From assembly GCA_036702855.1 (NCBI GenBank), contig DATNQF010000004.1:1-15390 (forward strand): 15,390 nt of DNA. Direction: 5' to 3'. Below the pieces are notes generated by a model, which saw nothing but the letters and a program-made list of their open reading frames with translations, did not search any database and was not told where the DNA came from. This stretch comes from JACVSF01 sp036702855 (GTDB lineage: Bacteria > Cyanobacteriota > Cyanobacteriia > Phormidesmidales > Phormidesmidaceae). The stretch's first letter is position 1. Every line of letters starts with the position of its first letter. Shown piece after piece: positions 1 to 5,573 of the stretch. The translations under genes were made by a program, and so were the position numbers.

Positions 1-1
1 C

Positions 2-880
2 TGGGCCAAGGTTGCCAAAGCCTTTGGCCTAAATGTGCAAGAAATTACGGCTGAATGGGGCAAGCCGCTCAATCCCGATGATTTCAAAGCAGCCCTAGAA
101 GCTGATACCGACAAGCAAATCAAAGCGGTCGTTATTACCCACAGTGAAACCTCTACTGGGGTTATTAACGACCTCGAAACCATCAACCGTCATGTGAAAG
201 CTCATGGCGAAGCGTTGATCATCGTAGATGCAGTGACTAGTCTTGGCGCTTGTAATGTACCTGTCGATGAGTGGAGCCTAGACGTCGTTGGTTCCGGCTC
301 CCAAAAGGGATACATGATTCCCCCAGGGTTGGCCTTTGTTTCAGTTAGCCCCAAGGCTTGGGCTGCCTATGAAACTGCCACTCTGCCCAAGTTCTATCTC
401 GATCTGAAGCCCTACAAGAAGAACGCAGATAAGAACAGCAATCCTTTCACCCCCCCGGTCAACCTGTTCTATGCCCTTCAGGCCTCTCTTCGCATGATGA
501 GAAAGGAAGGACTAGAGTCTATTTTTGCTCGCCATGACCGTCAAAAGCGGGCAACCCGTGCGGCAATGAGAGCGCTAAATCTACCGCTCTACACAGCCGA
601 CGAATGCGGCAGTCCTGCAATTACGGCAGTGATGCCCCAACAGGTGGATGCTGAGCAGATCCGCTCCGTGATGAAGAAGCAGTTTGACGTGATTTTGGCG
701 GGTGGCCAGGACGATCTGAAAGGCAAGATCTTCCGAATTGGTCACTTGGGTTTTGTAAGCGATCGCGACGTGCTGACGGCTATCGGTGCCTTGGAGGCCA
801 CTCTGGTTGAACTAGGGTATGACCAGTTCAGCTCCGGTGCAGGAATTGCGGCTGCTAGCCAGGTGTTTAAAGCAGGTTAG
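2..880 (+). CDS. Class V PLP-dependent aminotransferase (alanine/serine-glyoxylate type), 5' end missing
   Basis: This is the C-terminal 292 residues of a fold-type I, class V aminotransferase; the open frame runs off the left edge, so the true start lies outside the window. The family transfers an amino group from alanine or serine to glyoxylate using pyridoxal phosphate, and in cyanobacteria it is usually tied to photorespiratory glycolate metabolism. Visible landmarks are the HSETSTG segment (nt 137-157), the PLP-pyridine aspartate in IIVDAVTS (Asp codon 227-229) and the Schiff-base lysine in GSGSQKGY (Lys codon 305-307), followed by the typical PPG. The C-terminal small domain ends with a conserved FRIGHLG segment. 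Cyanobacterial members were historically annotated as a 'soluble hydrogenase 42 kDa subunit', a label this fold does not support. The family is clear; the exact substrate (alanine, serine or both) is not decidable here. Confidence 0.9.
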   Translation, partial: WAKVAKAFGLNVQEITAEWGKPLNPDDFKAALEADTDKQIKAVVITHSETSTGVINDLETINRHVKAHGEALIIVDAVTSLGACNVPVDEWSLDVVGSGSQKGYMIPPGLAFVSVSPKAWAAYETATLPKFYLDLKPYKKNADKNSNPFTPPVNLFYALQASLRMMRKEGLESIFARHDRQKRATRAAMRALNLPLYTADECGSPAITAVMPQQVDAEQIRSVMKKQFDVILAGGQDDLKGKIFRIGHLGFVSDRDVLTAIGALEATLVELGYDQFSSGAGIAAASQVFKAG

Positions 881-900
881 GGGTCTGTAAGCATTAACCG

Positions 901-922
901 AGTAATCACTAAGTAATCACTA
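901..922. repeat. Perfect tandem duplication of an 11-mer
   Basis: AGTAATCACTA occurs twice head to tail (901-911, 912-922) just downstream of the aminotransferase stop codon. No function is evident; it may be replication slippage. Confidence 0.8.
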
Positions 923-933
923 ATTGAAAGGTG

Positions 934-966
934 AAGGGGCGTCTCGCGAAGGCTCCCCTTTTTCTT
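934..966 (+). terminator. Rho-independent terminator of the aminotransferase gene
   Basis: AAGGGG (934-939) pairs with CCCCTT (955-960) around a 15-nt loop and runs straight into a T-rich tract (959-963, then another at 967-972). It lies 54 bases after the stop at 880 in the right orientation. The stem is short, so efficiency is uncertain. Confidence 0.6.
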
Positions 967-988
967 ATTTTTCCCTTTCTTTAAAGAG

Positions 989-1016
989 AGAGGCGTAGCA
1001 GCACGGCTACGCCTCT
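989..1016. repeat. 11-bp perfect stem-loop
   Basis: AGAGGCGTAGC (989-999) is the exact reverse complement of GCTACGCCTCT (1006-1016), with a 6-nt loop. No T-run follows on the plus strand. On the minus strand it sits about 55 bases beyond the stop of the DUF2949 gene, so it may close that transcript, or it may be one of the GCGTAGC/GCTACGC palindromes common in cyanobacterial intergenic DNA. The same GCTACGC word appears in the repeat at 12192-12303. Confidence 0.6.
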
Positions 1017-1017
1017 G

Positions 1018-1040
1018 GTGAATTAACTTGTGAATTAACT
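1018..1040. repeat. Near-tandem duplication of an 11-mer
   Basis: GTGAATTAACT occurs at 1018-1028 and again at 1030-1040, separated by one base. This is the second small tandem duplication in the same spacer; no role is evident. Confidence 0.7.
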
Positions 1041-1070
1041 GAGTGGCTGGTTTTTTTCAGGGGTAGAGAA

Positions 1071-1262
1071 CTACGCAGCTTCCATCCAATCATAGATTTG
1101 CTCAAGTTGTTCAAGGGTGATCAAGCCATACTGCCAAAGAATCATAGGCAGGGGGCCTGGATCTTGTTCAATATGCCGGAGAGCAAGTTCAATCGAAGGC
1201 GTTGAAATCGACAGTTCTTCTTGCAAGAAACGAATTAGATGGGTATGGGTTCTAGTTGCCAT
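1071..1262 (-). CDS. Small cyanobacterial DUF2949-type protein (63 aa)
   Basis: A soluble 63-residue protein without signal peptide or membrane segment. Its sequence matches my memory of the cyanobacterial DUF2949 family: an LIRFLQEELSIST helix, then ALRHIEQDPGPLPMILWQYG, and a C-terminal LEQLEQIYDWM helix. The proline-glycine rich centre flanked by two helices with hydrophobic and acidic faces looks like a compact two-helix fold. Biochemical function is unknown for the family. The start is secure: an almost ideal Shine-Dalgarno lies just upstream. The gene is isolated, with about 190 bases on one side and 408 on the other, so it probably has its own promoter. The family name is recalled from motif similarity, not searched. 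Confidence 0.8.
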   Translation of the reverse strand: MATRTHTHLIRFLQEELSISTPSIELALRHIEQDPGPLPMILWQYGLITLEQLEQIYDWMEAA

Positions 1263-1268
1263 AGATGC

Positions 1269-1279
1269 TCACCTCCTTT
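1269..1279 (-). promoter_or_regulatory. Strong Shine-Dalgarno for the DUF2949 gene
   Basis: On the minus strand AAAGGAGGTGA precedes the ATG at 1262 with 6 bases between. It is nearly fully complementary to the 16S 3' end and is by far the strongest ribosome binding site in the window, where most genes have weak or no such site. It fixes the start and suggests high translation. Confidence 0.85.
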
Positions 1280-1346
1280 GATGGCGATTTGCTTCAGTGA
1301 TCTACTGAGATGCAATGGACACGATTTTACAAAAGGATGCTTCAGG

Positions 1347-1394
1347 AGGTTCACTAATTTTTTGCGGGTTAACCGAACGGTTATCCGTGAACCT
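1347..1394. repeat. Two-tier imperfect inverted repeat upstream of the DUF2949 gene
   Basis: Outer arms AGGTTCAC (1347-1354) and GTGAACCT (1387-1394) are perfect reverse complements. Inside lies a second hairpin, AACC (1371-1374) and GGTT (1379-1382) around GAAC, extendable to GGTTAACC/GGTTATCC with one mismatch. It would overlap the -35 region of a minus-strand promoter for the DUF2949 gene, so an operator or a cruciform is conceivable. Confidence 0.45.
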
Positions 1395-1670
1395 ACGACA
1401 TGACCTTCTAAGCTGTTGACAATAATTCCTAGCCCATCTGCCTTAGTAGCGCTGGGGTCTAGGGAAACTAGAGGAAATTAATACGGATACCGAATGCGGT
1501 GGAGATAGCGTATCAAATCACGCTCACTACTGCATAGATCGTTTTCTTGCAGATTTAAACTAAATTTAAGCAGTACTACAGAAGTTAACGTTTCGTTTTC
1601 AAGAACGACTTAGGACAAGCGGGAATCAAGAAGAAGGATTCATGAATCGGGAGAGCTTGAGACAGCAACC

Positions 1671-2384
1671 TTAGGGAGTTCCTGCTGATGGTTTTTGGGG
1701 CGCTTCCAAGGGGGTAATGGTGACCGTGTCTCCCTCCGATAGCCCTAGCTCGGCAGCTCGTCCTGCTCGTAGCTCAATGACATAGTCAACAATCTGTCTC
1801 CCAGGGCCGTACGTCGGACAGGGTTCAGCGGTACAGGGAGGAGCACTATCAGCGATGGCTTGAATTTTGCCTTGGTAGACAAAGACCATGTCTAGCGGCA
1901 CAGGCACATTCATCATCCAAAAGTTGACAGGCCGGGGGGGTGAGAAGGGAAACAGCATTCCTCGATCTGCTGGGAGTGCAGGCCGATACATGAGCCCGAG
2001 CGCTTGCTGTTCTCTTGTCTCAGCAACCTCCAAAAAGATCTCTTGCCCGCCCATCTCGGCCTTAGCAGAAATGGGTAACTGCTGCCCCGGCAGGGGGCTG
2101 GCTTGGACTTCAGAACTGGGAGTAGACGGCATTGTGGACGTTCTTTCTGGGGCTGTTCCTGACGTGGACGCACTTTCAGGCGTAACGGGAGTAGTGCAAC
2201 TGGTCGCCCCAAAAAGGCAGATGCCTACAGTCAAGCTAACGAGTGTAGATAGCACTGCCTTGCGAGAAGTTTTGTAGGAAACTTGGATGGACCTGTAGCC
2301 GAAGCCGGGTCTTGAGAAGCCTCTGGGAAAAACCGAAGGCTGACCAGCGGATGAATTTGTCTGGGCTAAGTCGTCTTTCATCAT
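1671..2384 (-). CDS. DUF192 domain protein with lipoprotein-like N-terminus
   Basis: A 237-residue protein. Residues 1-41 are polar with several arginines, 42-61 form a hydrophobic span, and Cys63 follows in FGATSC, a passable but not ideal lipobox. Residues 64-105 are a Ser/Thr/Pro-rich linker, and 107-223 form a DUF192 domain with the hallmark GLMYR (130-134), FWMMNVPVPLDMVF (155-168) and a Cys184/Cys189 pair in the loop before YGPGR. DUF192 is a small beta-rich domain, usually exported, of unknown biochemical role. The signal segment begins unusually far from the start, but no in-frame ATG, GTG or TTG gives a shorter, better N-terminus. It lies 17 bases behind the response regulator gene, so co-transcription and translational coupling are likely. 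Family secure; lipidation is inferred. Confidence 0.85.
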   Translation of the reverse strand: MMKDDLAQTNSSAGQPSVFPRGFSRPGFGYRSIQVSYKTSRKAVLSTLVSLTVGICLFGATSCTTPVTPESASTSGTAPERTSTMPSTPSSEVQASPLPGQQLPISAKAEMGGQEIFLEVAETREQQALGLMYRPALPADRGMLFPFSPPRPVNFWMMNVPVPLDMVFVYQGKIQAIADSAPPCTAEPCPTYGPGRQIVDYVIELRAGRAAELGLSEGDTVTITPLEAPQKPSAGTP

Positions 2385-2401
2385 TCGTTACCGATTGCTG
2401 T

Positions 2402-3088
2402 CTAGCTTTCTCGTAAAACGTAGCCGACTCCCCGCACGGTTTGAATCAGCCGCTTTTCATTCTCGCCATCAATTTTGAGCCGTAGGTAGCGAACGTAAAC
2501 CTCAATCACGTTCGATTCCCCAACAAAGTCATAGCCCCAAACATTTTCCAAAATTTGTTCGCGGGCTAGCACTTCGCGGGGGTTTTCCATCAGGTACTTT
2601 AGCAACTCAAACTCTTTCATCGTCAGGTCAATGACTCGACCATTGCGATTAGCGGTTCGGTTGACAAGGTCTAATGTTAAGTCCCCAAAGCGCAGGAGTT
2701 CTCCTCCTGGCTGCTTAGGTTGTAGGTAGAGCTGGATTAACCGCAGAAAGGACTCAGAGCGGTAGGGTTTAAGAAAATAGTCATCTGCCCCTGCTTCTAG
2801 GCAGGCGATGCGATCCTCTAGAGAGTCGCGGGCCATCATCAGCACGATGGGCGTTCGCAATCCCTGACTGCGTAGGGACTGGGCCAGGGCTAAACCAGAA
2901 TCGCCACCCAGCATACGGTCAATGAGTATGAGGGCGGGGGGTGTTTTTTGAATGATTTCTAGGCTCTGGGCAGCGGTAGTTGCGATCGCAGGTGTATAGC
3001 CAGCCTCCTTGAGATCCAGCCCCATTTGTCGGGCGAGATCATCATTGGAGATAGTCAATAAAACCTGAGGGCCAGGATCAGTACTCAT
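2402..3088 (-). CDS. nblR: OmpR-family response regulator, NblR type
   Basis: A 228-residue cytoplasmic DNA-binding regulator. Residues 8-125 are a receiver domain: Asp57 in LILIDRML matches the phospho-acceptor and Lys107 in FLKPYR the conserved lysine. However, the two acidic pocket residues after strand 1 are Ser14-Asn15 and the Thr/Ser switch position is Met85. Residues 130-228 are a winged-helix domain with MKEFELLKYLM, ILENVWGYDF and the TVRGVGYVLR end. The receiver wording (ACLEAGADDYFLKPYR) and degenerate pocket match cyanobacterial NblR, which controls phycobilisome degradation and survival under nutrient or high-light stress and is reported to act independently of phosphorylation. 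It lies 70 bases behind nadK and just ahead of the DUF192 gene, apparently one operon. No clear Shine-Dalgarno precedes the ATG. PhoB/RpaB-type assignment is less likely because those keep the acidic pair. Confidence 0.8.
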   Translation of the reverse strand: MSTDPGPQVLLTISNDDLARQMGLDLKEAGYTPAIATTAAQSLEIIQKTPPALILIDRMLGGDSGLALAQSLRSQGLRTPIVLMMARDSLEDRIACLEAGADDYFLKPYRSESFLRLIQLYLQPKQPGGELLRFGDLTLDLVNRTANRNGRVIDLTMKEFELLKYLMENPREVLAREQILENVWGYDFVGESNVIEVYVRYLRLKIDGENEKRLIQTVRGVGYVLRES

Positions 3089-3158
3089 GGTTTTTATGCT
3101 GTTTTCATACCCCTAGAAGCGCTTTAACATCCTAACCGATGCCCGTTTCACTGCACCC

Positions 3159-4076
3159 TTAGGGTAGTTCAACAGAGGTCGGTTTGGCGATGTGCGGCAG
3201 CCCCCAACCCAGCTTTTCGCGCAGCACCTTAAAAAATTCGGGTGACTGTAGCCGAATAAAGCGAGCTGTGTAGGGTGAGCGGCAGGTGCAGACCCAGTCC
3301 TTGGGCAGAACATAGCACCCAGCATTACCATCCACTACCATGACCAACGGATCAGGATTCGCTGAACGAATAATTACAGGTTCTGTATCGGGAAAGACGA
3401 GACCCCGTGATGCTAGCGAGTGAGGGCAAATGGGAATCAGCTGCATCACAGGAACCCCTGGTGTGATGACAGGTCCTCCTGCTGACAAAGAATAGGCAGT
3501 GGAACCTGTGGGTGTGGAAATAATCACCCCATCGGCTGCAATGTCTACCGCAGCGTGCTTGCCGACCTCCACCTCGAAATGGCACATGCTAGTCAAAGGC
3601 TCTCGGTGCAGCACCATCTCGTTTAGGCAGAGTGCCTCCCAAATCATTTCCTCTTGGTGAAACAGTTTCACCGAGAGCATGGCCCGCTCTTCAATTTCGT
3701 AATGACCTGCTAGGACTTGGTCAATGGCCTCAGGCAACTGGTTCAGGTAGGTTTCTGTGAGAAATCCCATGTGACCAGTATTGACAGTCAGCAGAGGCAC
3801 ACCAACAGGCGCAATTTGGCGGAAAGCAGAGAGAACTGTGCCATCCCCACCCAAGACAAGGGCAAAAGCCATATCCGAATCAAAACCCGGTGGCACCAGG
3901 CTGTTAGTAGGGGTGTGGCAAATGGGACGCTCTGGGCTGGAATAGCCCAACAGACCTCCCGCCCCGGTTGCTAGGCAGGTGTCATAGCCAAGGGCCGTCA
4001 GCTTTTCTTGCCATTCGTGCGCAATCTGGCACGCCAGTGGCTTAACATCGTTGTAAATAATGCCGACCTTAGGCAC
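3159..4076 (-). CDS. nadK: NAD kinase
   Basis: ATP-NAD kinase, which phosphorylates NAD to NADP in the cytosol and feeds NADPH-dependent photosynthetic and biosynthetic metabolism. The 305-residue length is normal. Diagnostic motifs are the phosphate-binding GGDGT (76-80), the LNE motif (151-153), the TPTGSTAYSLSAGGP nucleotide-binding segment (188-202) and VVDGN near residues 248-252. The start is GTG at 4076, giving the usual MPKVGIIYND opening; there is no obvious Shine-Dalgarno. Cyanobacteria generally carry two NAD kinases; this looks like one of the standard bacterial-type pair, but I cannot say which paralogue. It is first in a minus-strand run followed by the NblR-type regulator and the DUF192 gene, and is divergent from the small gene at 4382. 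Confidence 0.93.
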   Translation of the reverse strand: MPKVGIIYNDVKPLACQIAHEWQEKLTALGYDTCLATGAGGLLGYSSPERPICHTPTNSLVPPGFDSDMAFALVLGGDGTVLSAFRQIAPVGVPLLTVNTGHMGFLTETYLNQLPEAIDQVLAGHYEIEERAMLSVKLFHQEEMIWEALCLNEMVLHREPLTSMCHFEVEVGKHAAVDIAADGVIISTPTGSTAYSLSAGGPVITPGVPVMQLIPICPHSLASRGLVFPDTEPVIIRSANPDPLVMVVDGNAGCYVLPKDWVCTCRSPYTARFIRLQSPEFFKVLREKLGWGLPHIAKPTSVELP

Positions 4077-4381
4077 GGGCAGTTTTCGACTCTAAACGCT
4101 TGCAGGTTTTAAAAGGGCCAGACTAAACCTAGTAAGCCATGGGCTTTAGGCGCGGTCTGATGCGATCGCTAGCTATGCTTTCATCATAGGCTACCGTTTT
4201 TAGCCCTCCCTTGAATAGGACTCCCTCATGGAAGGCTGTATTTGCCTCACAAAGAACTCCTTAAGGGGTAGACCGCCGTAGGCCGTCCCGTTATCTTACC
4301 TACAGAGGGGACGCTGTAATCAACCAGCGATAACCCGTAACACAATCCTACTGCTTATTCCTAAACGCTCTGCGAACGCTC
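4077..4381. other. Divergent intergenic region, promoters not resolvable
   Basis: 305 bases between the divergent nadK and the DUF3146-type gene. It holds one HIP1 site (4162-4169), a CCTTAAGG palindrome (4259-4266) and an imperfect stem GACCGCC-GTA-GGCCGTC (4271-4287, one C-C mismatch). A TATGAT on the minus strand (revcomp of 4183-4188) could be a nadK -10 box but lacks a good -35. I see no RNA gene or small ORF worth calling. Confidence 0.4.
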
Positions 4382-4645
4382 GTGTCTGCTCAACGCCTGC
4401 CCGAAACTACTGCCTATGTCCGGATCACCCATCAATCCCTAAGCCAGGGCAGGATTGAGGGTGAAGTGCGGGCTAATGATTACGAGTGGCAATTTCAGTG
4501 GCGCTTTCGTCAGGGACAACTCAGGGTCGAACCGTCCTTAGGCCGGGCCTTGATCCGTGAACCCTTGAGCCGCTTTTTAGAGCGCTTTGACTATCAGCTT
4601 GAACCCGGCGGCGACTACTCTTTTACCATTCGAGCCAAACTGTGA
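4382..4645 (+). CDS. Small cyanobacterial DUF3146-type protein (87 aa)
   Basis: An 87-residue soluble protein starting at GTG 4382. It is rich in beta-prone alternating segments: TTAYVRITHQS, RIEGEVRANDYEWQFQWRFR with five aromatic residues in a short stretch, GQLRVEPSLGRALIREPL, and a closing GGDYSFTIRAKL. This matches my recollection of the DUF3146 family, which is confined to cyanobacteria and has no known function. There is no signal peptide or membrane segment. No Shine-Dalgarno is visible upstream, so the GTG is chosen because it precedes the whole conserved block. It is transcribed away from nadK and is followed within 30 bases by a palindromic repeat. Family naming is from memory; that it is a real gene is more certain than its name. 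Confidence 0.75.
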   Translation: MSAQRLPETTAYVRITHQSLSQGRIEGEVRANDYEWQFQWRFRQGQLRVEPSLGRALIREPLSRFLERFDYQLEPGGDYSFTIRAKL

Positions 4646-4670
4646 ATCGCTTGCTGTGAAATCATTAGGA

Positions 4671-4765
4671 TAGTGGACAAGGCTAAAGGTGTAAATGGTC
4701 ATTGCGAGCAGGCATGGCTGCGCTTTTCTTGAATGCCCTTGGGCTATGCGCAGGCTCGCAATGAC
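4671..4765. repeat. Modular palindromic repeat, copy A
   Basis: Terminal arms GTCATTGCGAGC (4698-4709) and GCTCGCAATGAC (4754-4765) are perfect 12-base reverse complements. Upstream, TAGTGGAC (4671-4678) plus the 29 bases at 4681-4709 match copy B at 12192-12234 in direct orientation (24 of 29). The right arm matches copy B inverted: revcomp of 4732-4765 against 12223-12256, 30 of 34 identical. GGCATGGCTGCGCT (4711-4724) is identical in both. It has no coding capacity and looks like a non-autonomous REP- or MITE-like element. Confidence 0.85.
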
Positions 4766-4838
4766 ACAGACTTAATGCTTTTGTTTTGGCTTGCCAGCCC
4801 AATAGGTTGTGTCGAGAAGCCTGACATTCTAAAAGGCT

Positions 4839-5318
4839 TTAATTGGACGTCAAGCGATTGAGATAACGCTCAATGAGCAAAATCGCCACAATGTCGTCGA
4901 TCGGGCGAGGAATTTTTCGCAAGGATTGGGGCAGTAAACGGCCCATCCCCCTGGGTGGGTACATCTGCCAGTAGCGATCGCGAGCCTCCAACGTGCTGTA
5001 TCGCTCATCGACCAGCATGACTCGTGGGGCATCCGGTAGCCCTGTCAGCCGCTCTTTCCAGGCTGCCGACGTGGTTTGATTGCCCATAACAATGATGGAA
5101 ATTGGGTATTGCTGACGCAGGGATTGAATGCAGTTCAGCGCCGCATCGGCGGTGACGACTTCCTGATAGCGCAGCGTTCGGTCTAGACCCATAATGGCGA
5201 GTCCACATTTTTGCCGTCCTGGGTCAAATCCTAGGATGGCGGGTTGCGACAGAGCTTCTGTAGTGCTTAGTGTCACAGCGTTGATGAGGAAGTTGATGGT
5301 GCAGGCACTTGCCTCCAT
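4839..5318 (-). CDS. YqgF/RuvX-like RNase H-fold protein (cyanobacterial variant)
   Basis: The chosen product has 159 residues. The fold is recognised by a strand-1 motif ILGFDPGRQKCGLA, a central SIIVMGNQTTS, VDERYSTLEAR, and a C-terminal PIDDIVAILLIERYL. The first Asp, the Glu of DER and the late Asp pair fit the acidic catalytic set of the YqgF family, whose canonical members mature the 16S rRNA 5' end. The wording differs from standard RuvX (GLDYG, DERxTT), so this is probably a second, cyanobacteria-specific paralogue and its substrate is unknown. I start at the ATG at 5318 because AGGAA sits 8 bases upstream. The frame stays open to a TTG at 5390, which would add 24 residues unlike the family. 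It is divergent from smc across a shared spacer. Confidence 0.75.
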   Translation of the reverse strand: MEASACTINFLINAVTLSTTEALSQPAILGFDPGRQKCGLAIMGLDRTLRYQEVVTADAALNCIQSLRQQYPISIIVMGNQTTSAAWKERLTGLPDAPRVMLVDERYSTLEARDRYWQMYPPRGMGRLLPQSLRKIPRPIDDIVAILLIERYLNRLTSN

Positions 5319-5573
5319 TATTGCTTTCCTAACCCGCTTTGCTGATATATGCCTAATAGTTCCATCAGAATGGGGAAAATTGTGTAGCAATTGCTTGTAT
5401 TTGCACTAAACTTAGGCGGCAGAGATAAGACCGAATTGCGGCTAAACTTACGGGTAAACGTGCGGTCAAGGGTGCAGGCAATGGGGCAATAACCAAGCCA
5501 ACCGATCCGAACCAAGATCAAAATGATACATTGTTAGTACGTTTGTTCCTGCGCCTCGAGGCTATGCTGGTCA
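5319..5573. promoter_or_regulatory. Divergent spacer between the YqgF-like gene and smc
   Basis: 255 bases that must carry both promoters. CTAAACTTA occurs twice in direct orientation, at 5406-5414 and 5442-5450, 36 bases apart. Neither strand shows a convincing -35/-10 pair. The repeated word could be a regulator site, but that is speculative. Confidence 0.35.

Larger units (their letters stand above)
1263..1670. other. Gene-free spacer with an imperfect inverted repeat
   Basis: 408 bases between the DUF2949 gene and the end of the DUF192 gene, both on the minus strand. It should carry the promoter of the former; a weak minus-strand -10 (TAAAAT, revcomp of 1324-1329) is the best I can see. 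It also holds the inverted repeat described separately (1347-1394) and a 12-base palindrome GATTCATGAATC (1637-1648) just beyond the DUF192 stop codon. I see no convincing gene, RNA or riboswitch. Confidence 0.5.

Noticed and set aside
1315..1419. A 34-codon ATG frame on the plus strand in the 1263-1670 spacer
   Set aside because: No Shine-Dalgarno, no recognisable domain, and it overlaps the nested inverted repeat; its length is within chance expectation.
1888..2277. A 129-codon plus-strand open frame opposite the DUF192 gene
   Set aside because: Antisense to a gene with a clear conserved domain; cysteine/serine-rich and unlike any family, so a shadow frame.
2402..3088. Reading the response regulator as PhoB, RpaA or RpaB
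   Set aside because: Those retain the acidic pair and Thr switch in the receiver; this one has Ser-Asn and Met, and its receiver wording fits NblR.
5319..5390. N-terminal extension of the YqgF-like protein to a TTG at 5390
   Set aside because: The added residues are not typical of the family, TTG is a weak start, and the ATG at 5318 has AGGAA at good spacing.
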